DNA of 64,000 nt from Sunxiuqinia sp963678245 (GCA_965140765.1 OZ223309.1:1116001-1180000), one strand, 5' to 3'; positions 54,171 to 63,802 are shown, counted from the stretch's first letter. Made by a program: numbers and translations. Notes: generated by a model from the letters alone, not told the origin.

Positions 54171-56062
54171 TGAAAAAAGGTGGATTTACATTGTTAACAA
54201 TCGTATTCCTGCTTTTCTGGAATGCTCAGGTCATTGTTGCTAATTCGGTCAATAAACTAGTTGAAAAGGATGGGTGTTTGATCCATCTTTCAATGGATAA
54301 ACCAGCAGGTTGTGAGCGAATTATTCTGAAAATACACAGTGATAGAAATAGATATGTTTCAAAATTAACTGATGTGTCACCGGATAACACCAGAGGGGAA
54401 AACCAGGGAATGGTTCATGGAAAGGATATGTGGTTTCCGGTTATTGATGTCCAGTTAAAAGAAAATCTACGTGCAGTTGCAATTTTAGCGAATTTTAGCG
54501 ACGGAGACCATTACAGTTGGAACAGTAATTTCTGGAATAGTTATGAAGAACTAAAGGATACCTTGGTATTTAGGAATCACTTGGAACATTGGGAAAATCA
54601 TATTTATGTGGAATCAGAAACGGCAAGTCTGGAAAGCTTTTATTTACAGGAAATCATTGATGTAAATAGCGTTAATTCGAAATTCGATTATCAGTTGACT
54701 ACTTTATCTTCTGTTTGGAGCGGAACCATAAATGTTTATTCTCAAAAGGGCAATGAAAAACGATTACTGCATAAGCTGGAAATTAATGATGAAACTGTTG
54801 CTGCTAATATAAAAACCGATTCAGGGTTGGTCAGGGAGAATCTAATTACTTCTTTAAAGCAAAGCATCGATTTCATTTTAAGTACTCAAAACCTGAATCC
54901 ACTCAGTCCAACTTACGGAGGCTTATTCCTTTTTTATGATTTAGATTCGAAAATGTACCGCCGGTCAGACTGGATGTGGACATACGGGCCTGCCATAAAG
55001 CTATTGTTGGATGCCGCAAAAATTCCCGAATTAGCTGAAGAATTTGGCTATGAAAAATTGATAGAAACAGCCCGGCTTATTGGCGAGGCTTCCTTGCGTT
55101 TTCAGATGTTGGATGAAGAACACCCGGCATATGGAATTACCATTTGCCGGTACGATCCCCGGATGATTTATCAGGAAGGATTTTCAGGCTATATGAGTCC
55201 GGCTGATGCTCATTTTATGGCAGGCTGGGGATGGATTCCATTGTATGAAACAACGGGTGACCAGCGTTTTCTGGATGCAGCGGTTCTTCAATCGGAACAA
55301 ATTGGCAGAGTAATGAAAGGAGATAGCATCGTAGAGCAGGATTTCGTTCTGAAAGCCAACAAATGGAAAAACTGGACGATGGACGAATCCGGGTTCGGAA
55401 TGATTGGATTTTCTGAAACATACAAGCACACAAAAAATAAAAAGCACAAACAAATTGGGAAAGAATATTTGGACGGTTTAATCCATGTATTGGAAGACCC
55501 CAATGGTTTATGGTATCGCACATTTCATCGAAATCAGGCAGATCATACGGATGATTGCTGGCCAACAGGAAGGCCGGTCGGAACTCCAATCTTAATGAAA
55601 GATGGACAAACATCACGGGGCAATGGCTGGGCAATGATTGGACTATTATCTGCTCACCAAATGATGCCGGAAGGTAATTATTACCTGAAAAAAGCAATTA
55701 CGCTTGCGGATAATGTAATTGACAAACAGTTGGAAGACGGTTCATTTCCGTGGCAATTGTATGTCGATCCGCAAAAAGTAGGGATTAGCGAAAAAGGAAC
55801 ACCTCTATGGAGCTTACTGTTATATCAGCTTTATCAATACTCTGACAATCCCAAATATTTGAAATCTGCCCAAAAGGCTTTGCAATGGTGTATGAAGAAT
55901 CAATATACCGGAGATGATAAATTCGCAAAAGGAGGAATTGTCGGAGATACCTGGGCTTCAGGAATTGTTTATCGGCACTATTATCCGTTGATATGTACTT
56001 ATACGATGGATTGGTTTGGCTTAGCCGCAATTGAAGAATTAAAAATATTAGAATCAAAGTAA
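54170..56062 (+). CDS. GH88/GH105-like six-hairpin hydrolase
   Basis: The protein has 630 residues from the ATG at 54170, which shares one base with the preceding stop. A longer frame from 54131 exists but would overlap the T9SS tail. A signal peptide (ends VIVAN) is followed by an N-terminal beta region (about 30-210) and a six-hairpin barrel with SDWMWTYGPAIKLLLDAAKI, GFSGYMSPADAHFMAGWGWIPLYE, and the GH88/105-type DGQTSRGNGWAMIGLLSAHQMM. A GTPLWSLLLYQLYQY and YTMDWFGLAAIEEL end follow. GH88/105 enzymes hydrolyse unsaturated uronyl residues left by lyases. Family fit is partial, and the extra N-terminal domain is unusual. Lyase-type activity upstream (perhaps the BNR_4 protein) would supply its substrate. 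Confidence 0.65.
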   Translation: MKKGGFTLLTIVFLLFWNAQVIVANSVNKLVEKDGCLIHLSMDKPAGCERIILKIHSDRNRYVSKLTDVSPDNTRGENQGMVHGKDMWFPVIDVQLKENLRAVAILANFSDGDHYSWNSNFWNSYEELKDTLVFRNHLEHWENHIYVESETASLESFYLQEIIDVNSVNSKFDYQLTTLSSVWSGTINVYSQKGNEKRLLHKLEINDETVAANIKTDSGLVRENLITSLKQSIDFILSTQNLNPLSPTYGGLFLFYDLDSKMYRRSDWMWTYGPAIKLLLDAAKIPELAEEFGYEKLIETARLIGEASLRFQMLDEEHPAYGITICRYDPRMIYQEGFSGYMSPADAHFMAGWGWIPLYETTGDQRFLDAAVLQSEQIGRVMKGDSIVEQDFVLKANKWKNWTMDESGFGMIGFSETYKHTKNKKHKQIGKEYLDGLIHVLEDPNGLWYRTFHRNQADHTDDCWPTGRPVGTPILMKDGQTSRGNGWAMIGLLSAHQMMPEGNYYLKKAITLADNVIDKQLEDGSFPWQLYVDPQKVGISEKGTPLWSLLLYQLYQYSDNPKYLKSAQKALQWCMKNQYTGDDKFAKGGIVGDTWASGIVYRHYYPLICTYTMDWFGLAAIEELKILESK

Positions 56063-56063
56063 A

Positions 56064-58196
56064 ATGAAATACCTATTTCTCTTAGCTGTACTCTTTATGG
56101 TTGGCTGTACCTCAAAACAGAATCGTAAAACAATTTCATTAAATGGAGAATGGCAGGTAGCGCAGTCAATTTCCGAGGACGAAATACCCAACGATTATAC
56201 TAGTCATGTTCAGGTTCCTGGCTTAATTGATTTGTCGACTCCTGCTTTTGACAGTGTTTATTCAACATCTCCGTTGCGAGATTATTTCTGGTATAAAAAA
56301 GAAATTAAAATTGAAGGTAATGTTCCTCCGGTTGCTATTTTGAAAACGCACAAAATTGCATACGGACAAAAGGCTTTTGTGAATGGTCATTTTGTTGGAG
56401 AAAAGTTATATTCCTATACGCCGAAGTTTTACGATATCGCAGAATACTTAAAAGGAAATGGAGAAACCAATGAGATAGTTATTCGGGTAGGAGCCAACAC
56501 CGATGTTTTACCTGATACAATTCCTTACGGGAAAGACAATGAGAAAATTCGATATACTCCCGGTATTTATGATGAGGTCGAATTGATATTAACGGACTAT
56601 CCATATATTCAAAACGTACAGATCGTGCCTGAGATCGAAACAAACACCGTTCGGGTGGTTGCCTACCTGATCAGTGATCATGATGAAAACGTTCAATTGA
56701 AATATGAATTGTCTGAGTTTAAAAGCGGAGCTGTAGTTAAAAATGGCAAGAGCAGGTCAAAATCATTAAAAGCAAATCAGTTGGATACGCTCGATTTTCG
56801 AATTCCTATCGCTGATAGCCAACTATGGTCACCGGAGAATCCGTTTTTATATTCTATACATCTATCAACCGGATCAGATACAAAGAGTGTTCGCTTTGGG
56901 ATGCGTGAGTTCAGATTCGATCCGGAGAAAAAAGTCGGAATGCTTAATGGCAAACCTTATTACATGAGGGGAGCTAACTTGGCTTTGCATCGCTTTATGG
57001 ATGATACCGTTCGTCATGATTTGTTGTGGAATAAGGATTGGGTGATTAAGATGCATCAAAGATTTAAGGACTTGCATTGGAATACCTACAGATATCATGT
57101 TGGCTTTGCACCTGATTTTTGGTACGATATTGCTGATGAAATGGGGTTCCTAATTGCTGATGAATATGCATTTTGGGGAATTTTTCTGGATGACACCGCC
57201 CGGGTGAATACCGGACAGCATGAACGTTATATGGCACCAACATTAGTAAAAGAATATACCGAATGGATGCACGAACGCTGGAATCATCCTTCAGTCGTTA
57301 TTTGGGATGCACAAAACGAAACATTGTGGCAGGAGGTTGGTAAAGCGATCAATCAGGTGCGCCACCTCGATTTATCTAACCGCCCGTGGGATAATGGATT
57401 TTCTGCTCCAGCATCTCCAACCGATGTAATTGAATCTCATCCGTATTTATTTCTTCATCCCTATTTTCAGGGGAATGACAAAGTTTCCCGGAACGGAATG
57501 TTATATGATGTTTTGAAAGGCGACTATATCGAGACTTTTAATGATCCAAATGAGTATCAACCGCCAGTCGACGGCGGCCGTTATCCAAATGCGATCATCA
57601 ATAATGAGTATGCCTGGGTGTGGCTAACCCGCGACGGAAACCCGACCCCGCTGACAGAATGTGTTTATAGTCGACTACCCGAACTGGATACGCCTGAAAA
57701 ACGATTGGAATGGAAAGCCAGAACTTTGGCGGCAAAAACGGAATATTGGCGTTGTCATCGTCAAATGGCCGGAGTGCTTCATTTCTGTGCCCTGACGAAC
57801 AGCACCAATGCCATGACAGGTGACGACTGGAAAGATGTCAAAAACCTGATTCTGCATCGCCCATTTGAAAAATATACTAAATCAGCTTTCGCTCCGGTTG
57901 GTTTAATGATCGACTGGTGGTCTAATCACGCTAAGTCTGAAGAAAAAAAGTCTGTTTCAGTATTTGCAATCAACGATTTATATGAAAGCTATTCAGGTGA
58001 TTTAAAATTTCAGATCTTAAAGAACGAGAAGATTATTTCCGAGTCAACAAAATCCATCAGCATCGATGAGGTTGGTCGAACAATTACTGACTTTGATATT
58101 GAAATGCCAAAAGAAGCTGGCAACTATCAGTTAAAAGCCAGTATTGATTTTGATGGTGAGGAAGTATTCAGTATTCGTGATGTTAAAGTAGATTAA
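56064..58196 (+). CDS. GH2-family beta-glycosidase lipoprotein
   Basis: The protein has 710 residues with a lipoprotein signal ending MVGC (Cys15). It has the GH2 layout: a jelly-roll sugar-binding domain (about 25-180), an Ig-like domain (about 185-290, ending VRFGMREF), and a TIM barrel with NGKPYYMRGANLALHRF, WNTYRYHVGFAPDFWYDIADEMGFLIADE, the acid/base site WDAQNE (Glu419) and the nucleophile region NNEY (Glu515). It begins one base after the previous stop, so translation is coupled. GH2 includes beta-galactosidases, beta-glucuronidases and beta-arabinopyranosidases; the sugar here cannot be fixed. It is likely periplasmic or outer-membrane anchored and acts on oligosaccharides. Confidence 0.9.
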   Translation: MKYLFLLAVLFMVGCTSKQNRKTISLNGEWQVAQSISEDEIPNDYTSHVQVPGLIDLSTPAFDSVYSTSPLRDYFWYKKEIKIEGNVPPVAILKTHKIAYGQKAFVNGHFVGEKLYSYTPKFYDIAEYLKGNGETNEIVIRVGANTDVLPDTIPYGKDNEKIRYTPGIYDEVELILTDYPYIQNVQIVPEIETNTVRVVAYLISDHDENVQLKYELSEFKSGAVVKNGKSRSKSLKANQLDTLDFRIPIADSQLWSPENPFLYSIHLSTGSDTKSVRFGMREFRFDPEKKVGMLNGKPYYMRGANLALHRFMDDTVRHDLLWNKDWVIKMHQRFKDLHWNTYRYHVGFAPDFWYDIADEMGFLIADEYAFWGIFLDDTARVNTGQHERYMAPTLVKEYTEWMHERWNHPSVVIWDAQNETLWQEVGKAINQVRHLDLSNRPWDNGFSAPASPTDVIESHPYLFLHPYFQGNDKVSRNGMLYDVLKGDYIETFNDPNEYQPPVDGGRYPNAIINNEYAWVWLTRDGNPTPLTECVYSRLPELDTPEKRLEWKARTLAAKTEYWRCHRQMAGVLHFCALTNSTNAMTGDDWKDVKNLILHRPFEKYTKSAFAPVGLMIDWWSNHAKSEEKKSVSVFAINDLYESYSGDLKFQILKNEKIISESTKSISIDEVGRTITDFDIEMPKEAGNYQLKASIDFDGEEVFSIRDVKVD

Positions 58197-58214
58197 CTGC
58201 CTAAAAACCAAACT

Positions 58215-59072
58215 ATGAAAATTGCTATCAGTCTATTAATTATGCTGTTCTATGTTGGAACAAGTTCATGCAATAGTCAAACCGTAGATGAAATGATTGA
58301 AGAGGAGACGTTAGAACCAACCTTAACGGATTTTCCGGTTAATGGAGGGTATCACCAGCCGTTGTATCTTGATAAAACCAGTTCCCCGTATGGTTATTTT
58401 TTCTTTACACCTTCAAGTTCATTGAACTCTGATGAGAAGTACCCCTTGCTGATTTTTTTACATGGATCTGGTGAACGGGGAAATAGCAAAACCATGCCAG
58501 CCGATTTGAACAAAGTCCTAAAACATGGTCCTACAAAAATGATTGAAAACGAGACATGGAACCCATCAACTGAAATGTTTGTCGCATCTCCACAATGTCA
58601 TGGAGATTGGTGGAACCGCGATCTGGTGAAGCAGTTTATAGAATTTGTCATGGATTCAAATAATCAGATTGATACCAGTCGAATTTACCTTACCGGAATA
58701 AGTATGGGCGGTTTTGCCACTTTTGATCTGCTTTGTTCATTTGGTGAAGCATCTCATATTGCCGCTGCTGTGCCAATTTGCGGGAAAGGTGAATTAAGTG
58801 ACGAAGGGAATGAAAATTTATCAAAGATTCCGCTTTGGGTTTTTCACGGTGATGCTGATGGAACGGTTTCTCCTGAATATTCAAAAACCATTGTTCCAAC
58901 GATTAATGAACTCAATCCCCCGGTTCCAGCTAAATTGACTATCTATCCCGGAGTCGGACACGACTCATGGACAATAACATACAGTGGGTCTGGGATGGGA
59001 AAAAAAGATACCACCTATGATGTATTTGATATAGATATTTATACCTGGATGAACCAATTTAAGAAGCAATAA
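58215..59072 (+). CDS. Alpha/beta hydrolase esterase lipoprotein (LpqC/feruloyl-esterase-like)
   Basis: The protein has 285 residues with a lipoprotein signal ending TSSC (Cys19). Motifs: FLHGSGERG (oxyanion region, 82-89), ASPQCHGDWW, GISMGGFAT nucleophile elbow with Ser163, HGDADGTVSP with an aspartate at 213 or 215, and GVGHDSW with His249. This is the PHB-depolymerase/feruloyl-esterase-like branch of alpha/beta hydrolases common in PULs. It should split ester-linked acetyl or phenolic groups. It lies 18 nt after GH2 and 11 nt before GH172, in the same operon. Confidence 0.87.
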   Translation: MKIAISLLIMLFYVGTSSCNSQTVDEMIEEETLEPTLTDFPVNGGYHQPLYLDKTSSPYGYFFFTPSSSLNSDEKYPLLIFLHGSGERGNSKTMPADLNKVLKHGPTKMIENETWNPSTEMFVASPQCHGDWWNRDLVKQFIEFVMDSNNQIDTSRIYLTGISMGGFATFDLLCSFGEASHIAAAVPICGKGELSDEGNENLSKIPLWVFHGDADGTVSPEYSKTIVPTINELNPPVPAKLTIYPGVGHDSWTITYSGSGMGKKDTTYDVFDIDIYTWMNQFKKQ

Positions 59073-59083
59073 AATTAAAGTAT

Positions 59084-60214
59084 ATGAAAAAGTTTCTTGT
59101 ACTAATTCAAATCATTTTAGTTTCATGCGTAGTAGCAAATGCGCAATCACTTTTTGAAATGCCTGCCGGAGTTAAGACCCGTTGGGCGAGTGCCGAAAAC
59201 TGGAAAGGAGAAAAAGGAAAAGGTGGAATAACGAATGGTGGACGGAAAGGATCACCTAGCTTTATGTTTAAAGATGGAGAAGTTAAGACTCTCGCAGAAG
59301 TTTCCGAAAACAGTGGAATGGTGAGACGAATTTGGCTTACTATCGACGACCGGTCTCCAGAGATATTACGCGGTATTAAAATACAAATGTTCTGGGATGG
59401 AGCCTCAACTCCTGCAGTTTCTGCTCCTTTGTCTGATTTTTTTAACCAGGGACTGGCAAGGATGAGCCAATTTGAAAATGCTTTCTTTTCAAGTCCGGAA
59501 GGGAGGAGTTTTAATTGTTACATTCCAATGCCTTTTCGCGAAAGCATGAAGATTCAGGTTGTTAATGAATCAGGAAAAGATTTGTATAAGTTTTACTATG
59601 AAGTTGATTATACCCTTGGTGATAAGATTGATGATTCTGTTCTATACTTCCATGCCACATTTAATCAACAAAATCCAACAATTTTAAAAGAAGACTACCG
59701 TATATTACCGCGAGTTGAAGGAAAGGGACGATTTTTAGGAACCAATATCAGTGTTGTGGCTAACGATATTCAGTACACTCGTGCCTGGTGGGGAGAAGGT
59801 GAAGTGAAAATATATTTAGATGGCGATGAAAAGTACCCAACTCTTTGTGGAACAGGAACTGAAGATTATATTGGAACAGGCTGGGGACAAGGACAATATG
59901 ATAACCTGTATCAGGGGTGTACAGTTGCTGACGAATCTAAGTTTGAATATGCGTTTTATCGCTACCATAAGCCAGATCCTGTTTATTTTTATGAAGACAT
60001 AGAGGTTACTATTCAGCAAATTGGCTACGCCGGAAAAAAGGACAGAGAAAAGATGAGGCTGTTAAAAGTGCCAATATATAAAACAGGTGAAAATTTGGAG
60101 GCAGTTGATTTTGATAAACAAGAAGGAGATTTTCTGTTTGAACGTACCGATAATGTTTCGTCTTGCGCCTATTTTTATTTGGATTCACCGGAATCACCCT
60201 TAAATGTTCAGTAG
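59084..60214 (+). CDS. GH172 (DUF2961) glycoside hydrolase
   Basis: The protein has 376 residues with a signal peptide (ends VVANAQ). It has the DUF2961 pattern of 20203-21387: GMVRRIWLTIDDRSPEILRGIKIQMFWDG, PAVSAPLSDFFNQG, CYIPMPFRESMKIQVVNESGK, and VKIYLDGDEKYPTLCGTGTEDYIGTGWGQGQ with the conserved TEDY glutamate. The two copies differ enough to suggest distinct linkages or steps. Known family members cleave alpha-linked D-fructofuranose or D-arabinofuranose. It is the last intact gene before a decayed gene remnant at 60237-60377. Confidence 0.88.
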   Translation: MKKFLVLIQIILVSCVVANAQSLFEMPAGVKTRWASAENWKGEKGKGGITNGGRKGSPSFMFKDGEVKTLAEVSENSGMVRRIWLTIDDRSPEILRGIKIQMFWDGASTPAVSAPLSDFFNQGLARMSQFENAFFSSPEGRSFNCYIPMPFRESMKIQVVNESGKDLYKFYYEVDYTLGDKIDDSVLYFHATFNQQNPTILKEDYRILPRVEGKGRFLGTNISVVANDIQYTRAWWGEGEVKIYLDGDEKYPTLCGTGTEDYIGTGWGQGQYDNLYQGCTVADESKFEYAFYRYHKPDPVYFYEDIEVTIQQIGYAGKKDREKMRLLKVPIYKTGENLEAVDFDKQEGDFLFERTDNVSSCAYFYLDSPESPLNVQ

Positions 60215-60236
60215 TCAGCAAACTAAACGTGGGTAA

Positions 60237-60377
60237 CAAATTAAAATTTTGAGGCCTGCACATTGTGCCGAAATAATTCAGAAAGACGAAGAAAAGTGGT
60301 TTATAAGTCACTCAGGATGGGCTCTGGGAGGTGTTTGCCTTGCCCCTTTATTTTGGAGTGATAATGATAAATTGTAG
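60237..60377 (+). pseudogene. C-terminal remnant of a GH43/GH32-like propeller glycosidase
   Basis: A 46-codon open stretch ending in TAG reads LRPAHCAEIIQKDEEKWFI then SHSGWALGGVCLAPLFW. The AHxAEII-x-DEEGKWYISHxGWxxGGVxLAPL pattern is typical of the last blades of five-bladed GH43/GH32-like enzymes. There is no start codon or upstream part in this gap, so the rest of the gene is lost. An intact GH43-like gene begins at 63808. The remnant fills most of the 172-bp gap before the DUF6786-like gene. Confidence 0.6.
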
Positions 60378-60386
60378 TTAAAAAAG

Positions 60387-61628
60387 ATGAAACAAATAAT
60401 AGCGGTAGTAATTGGATTGGCTATAATAAGTTCGGTCGGATGTTCAATTTCTTCAAGCAAAAGAAAGGATAAGAAGATGACGAAATTTGCCTATGAAGAG
60501 GAAACTTATGGCTTTGATATGGCATTTTTTAAAGCACACAATTTAAATTGCCTTGAATTAACCGATGGCACTGGCGCCGGAGTACTTGTTTCTCCAGAAC
60601 TACAAGGTAGAGTGATGACAAGTACAGTGAACGGCCCGAGTGGCAATAGTTTTGGGTGGATTAATTATGGCTTGTTTAAGTCTGGAAAATTAAATGAGCA
60701 GTTTAATCCGTTTGGCGGCGAAGAACGCTTTTGGTTAGGACCAGAAGGGGGACCATTCTCTATTTACTTTAAAGAAGGTGCTGAGCAGGTTTTTGAAAAC
60801 TGGAAGGTTCCGGCAGTGATAGATACAGAACCGTTTGATGTCAAAAAACAAACAAAAGAAAGTGTCACATTTGAAAAAAATATGCAGGTTGTAAATGCCT
60901 CAGGATTTAAATTTGAAGTTGGCATTGAAAGAACGATTTCGTTGATGTCAATCGATCAATTGGAGTCTGAATTAAAAATGGAGATTCCTGATGAATCAGT
61001 GAACGTGGTCGCCTATCAATCGGAAAATAAAATTACTAATGTTGGCAATCAGGCCTGGACAAAAGAAAATGGATTACTTTCCATATGGTTGCTTTGTATG
61101 TTCAATCCTTCACCAACAACTACTGTCTTTATTCCATTTAAAGAAGAAGGTGACGGAATAGTCGTAAATGACGAATATTTTGGTAAAGTTCCAGCCAACA
61201 GGTTAATTGTTGAAGAGGGAATGGTATATTTTAAGATTGACGGAGAATATCGTAGCAAAATTGGTATTCCACCATTTAGAGCAAAGGAAATTTGCGGAAG
61301 CTATGACTCTGAAAAAAAGGTTTTGACTTTGCTTTGGTGTTCATTGCCAGATGAACCAAAAGAGTATGTGAATTCCAATTGGGGAGATCAGGAAGATCCA
61401 TACAATGGTGATGCTGTTAATTCTTACAATGATGGGCCTGTTGATGGTAAAATCATGGGGCCATTCTATGAGATCGAAACGTCTTCACCCGCAGCAGATC
61501 TTCAACCCGGTCAGTCGCTAGTACATAAACAAAAAGTTATTCATATTCAGGGTGAAGAATCACAACTAACTAAGATTCTACAATCTGTAATTAACGTGGA
61601 TATAGAAACAATTAAATCTAAATTTTAA
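60387..61628 (+). CDS. DUF6786-like lipoprotein (mutarotase-like fold)
   Basis: The protein has 413 residues with a lipoprotein signal ending SVGC (Cys19). The body is beta-rich and shows GAGVLVSPELQGRVMTSTVNG, GWINYGLF, FNPFGGEERFWLGPEGGPFSIYF, and a late EIETSSPAADLQPGQSLVHKQKVIHI, matching my memory of DUF6786-type proteins of Bacteroidota PULs. That long beta-sandwich pattern recalls galactose mutarotase-like domains (SPAAxLxPGxSLxHxHxT). No catalytic role is established, and binding or epimerase-like activity is possible. It starts 9 nt after the end of the gene remnant. Confidence 0.6.
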   Translation: MKQIIAVVIGLAIISSVGCSISSSKRKDKKMTKFAYEEETYGFDMAFFKAHNLNCLELTDGTGAGVLVSPELQGRVMTSTVNGPSGNSFGWINYGLFKSGKLNEQFNPFGGEERFWLGPEGGPFSIYFKEGAEQVFENWKVPAVIDTEPFDVKKQTKESVTFEKNMQVVNASGFKFEVGIERTISLMSIDQLESELKMEIPDESVNVVAYQSENKITNVGNQAWTKENGLLSIWLLCMFNPSPTTTVFIPFKEEGDGIVVNDEYFGKVPANRLIVEEGMVYFKIDGEYRSKIGIPPFRAKEICGSYDSEKKVLTLLWCSLPDEPKEYVNSNWGDQEDPYNGDAVNSYNDGPVDGKIMGPFYEIETSSPAADLQPGQSLVHKQKVIHIQGEESQLTKILQSVINVDIETIKSKF

Positions 61629-61698
61629 TAATTGAAGGAAAACGAAGATAATGCGAGAAGGGATTTTGTTCCCATTTATACTATAAACTATTTTAGTT

Positions 61699-62373
61699 AT
61701 GAAAAGAAATATCAAAAAGTTCAGTTTATTATTTTTTATTATATTGATTTTTGCAACTAACATCGCTTTTGCTCAATATAATCCTGAGATAAAGTGGGGG
61801 GCATCAATTGTAAAGTATGAGAAAAAGGATTCTGTTTCAATGCCCGAATCAGGAGGGATTTTAATGCTTGGTAGTTCATCATTCACGATTTGGCAAGATG
61901 TAGGTGATTATTTCCCAGGAAAAAACATGGTTAACCGCGGTTTTGGTGGTTCACAAATGAGCGATGTGCTTTTCTTTAAAGAACGTTTAATATTGCCATA
62001 TCACCCTAGGCAAGTTATTTTGTACGAAGGTGAAAATGACATCGCTGCAGGCGAAAAACCTGATTCAATTTTTGCTGAATTGTTGCAGTTGGTAGAATGG
62101 ACAAGAGAACAAATTCCCGGTATTCAAATTTCATTGGTGTCGATGAAACCTAGTCCCAAAAGATGGGAACTTAAAGAAACAATGCTGGTGATGAACCAGA
62201 AACTTATGCAATTTGCCGCGAATAATGAAGATATCGATTTTATTAACATTTGGGATCCTTTGCTCGAACCCAATGGGGTTCCGGTAAACGAGAACTACCG
62301 TAAAGATTTTCTTCATTTAGATGCCAAGGGATATGAAATCTGGCAAAAGGCAATGGCACCATATTTAAAATAG
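61699..62373 (+). CDS. SGNH/GDSL-type esterase
   Basis: The protein has 224 residues with a signal peptide (ends IAFAQ). The SGNH blocks are complete: LMLGSSSFTIW with catalytic Ser60, NRGFGGSQ with the oxyanion Gly, GEND with the Asn, and DFLHLDAKGY with the Asp-x-x-His pair. Such small SGNH proteins in PULs act as carbohydrate deacetylases, for instance on rhamnogalacturonan. It sits between the DUF6786-like gene (70-nt gap) and the sulfatase gene. Together with the CE4-like, sialate-esterase-like and two alpha/beta hydrolase genes, it makes five esterases in the locus. Confidence 0.9.
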   Translation: MKRNIKKFSLLFFIILIFATNIAFAQYNPEIKWGASIVKYEKKDSVSMPESGGILMLGSSSFTIWQDVGDYFPGKNMVNRGFGGSQMSDVLFFKERLILPYHPRQVILYEGENDIAAGEKPDSIFAELLQLVEWTREQIPGIQISLVSMKPSPKRWELKETMLVMNQKLMQFAANNEDIDFINIWDPLLEPNGVPVNENYRKDFLHLDAKGYEIWQKAMAPYLK

Positions 62374-62410
62374 CTAATTTTAGTAATTAACCAAATTGAA
62401 GATTTACTCT

Positions 62411-63802
62411 ATGAAAATAGCGAACTGGCTTTTGCCAGCACTAGGAATATTGGGTTTAACCTCTTGTAATAAAGCTCCCAAAATAACAGAACAGAAACAG
62501 CCAAACTTTGTGATTATTTTTTGTGATGACATGGGGTATGGAGATTTAGGTTCTTATGGGCATCCTACAATTCATACGCCAAATTTGGATAAAATGGCTG
62601 ATGAAGGTCAGAAGTGGACGAACTTCTATGTTTCCTCATCAGTTTGCACACCGAGTCGTGCAGGAATTATGACTGGGAGATTGCCAATACGAAACGGTAT
62701 GTGCAGCGATAACCATCGGGTTATTTTCCCTGAATCAAAAGGCGGTCTGCCTGAATCGGAAATCACATTTGCTAAAATTCTTCAGCAAAATGGCTATGCA
62801 ACCGGTATCATTGGAAAATGGCATTTGGGGCACGAGCCACAGTTTTTGCCAACAAGCCATGGATTCGATTATTTCTACGGATTAAAATACAGCAACGATA
62901 TGGATCGCGATCCGGATGTTGATTATTATGAAGCTTGCCGGCATCCCAAACAGGAATATTTCAATATCTCGTTGTATCGTAACGGTGAAATTGTGCAACA
63001 ACAAGCCACGCAAGCCGACCTGACAAAAAATTATACCAACGAAGCTATTTCGTTTATTGAAAGAAACAAGGATAAACCTTTTGCCCTGTATTTGGCTCAT
63101 GCCATGCCGCACGTTCCGCTTTTCCGATCGAAGGAATTTGAAGACACCAGCAAACGTGGCCGTTACGGAGATGTAATAGAAGAACTCGACTGGAGTGTGG
63201 GGGAAGTTTTAAATGCCATAAAAGCAAATAACTTGGATCAAAACACCTTGGTAGTATTTACTTCCGATAATGGCCCGTGGTTGAATTTTGGCTTGCATGG
63301 AGGTTCTGCTGGACTGCTAAGCGAAGGCAAAGGTTCGACCTGGGAAGGTGGCATGCGTGTCCCCGGAATATTCTGGGGCCCAGGAATTGTGAAACCTCAG
63401 GAAGTAATGGAAATCGGTTCAACACTCGATCTTCTTCCAACGTTCTGTTCATTAAGTGGCATAAGTCTTTCAAACGATCGAATTTACGACGGGTATGATT
63501 TATCGCCCATCCTAAAGGGCAGCAGACAAGCTGTTCGCGATGAAATATTCTACTATCGGGGCACCCGCATTTTTGCAATTCGCAAAGGAAAATATAAAGC
63601 ACATTTTATTACAAAGTCAGGTTACGGAAATGATAGGAAAGTGGTACACGAAACTCCACTTCTGTTCGACCTGGAACAAGATCCGTCAGAAAAATTTGAT
63701 GTTGCTGCAGAGCACCCAGAAATCATAGAGGAAATCAAACAATTAGTAGAAACGCATAAAAGCACGCTAAAGCCAGTTATCAATCAATTAGACTTATATT
63801 AA
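62411..63802 (+). CDS. Arylsulfatase-type sulfatase lipoprotein
   Basis: The protein has 463 residues from the ATG at 62411; a TTG at 62396 is also in frame. A lipoprotein signal ends GLTSC (Cys19). Motifs: NFVIIFCDDMGYGDLGSYG metal site, NLDKMADEG, the activation site SSVCTPSRAGIMTGR with Cys79 (formylglycine after maturation), GKWHLGHEPQFLPTSHGFDYF, and VVFTSDNGPW. This is an S1-type arylsulfatase A/N-acetylgalactosamine-6-sulfatase-like branch, different from the iduronate-sulfatase-like enzyme at 41543. The two sulfatases probably remove sulfate from different positions. The GH43-like gene starts 5 nt downstream. Confidence 0.92.
   Translation: MKIANWLLPALGILGLTSCNKAPKITEQKQPNFVIIFCDDMGYGDLGSYGHPTIHTPNLDKMADEGQKWTNFYVSSSVCTPSRAGIMTGRLPIRNGMCSDNHRVIFPESKGGLPESEITFAKILQQNGYATGIIGKWHLGHEPQFLPTSHGFDYFYGLKYSNDMDRDPDVDYYEACRHPKQEYFNISLYRNGEIVQQQATQADLTKNYTNEAISFIERNKDKPFALYLAHAMPHVPLFRSKEFEDTSKRGRYGDVIEELDWSVGEVLNAIKANNLDQNTLVVFTSDNGPWLNFGLHGGSAGLLSEGKGSTWEGGMRVPGIFWGPGIVKPQEVMEIGSTLDLLPTFCSLSGISLSNDRIYDGYDLSPILKGSRQAVRDEIFYYRGTRIFAIRKGKYKAHFITKSGYGNDRKVVHETPLLFDLEQDPSEKFDVAAEHPEIIEEIKQLVETHKSTLKPVINQLDLY

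Noticed and set aside
55215..55697. 160-codon minus-strand frame inside the GH88/105-like gene
   Set aside because: It is antisense to a supported gene, of low complexity and without recognisable motifs.
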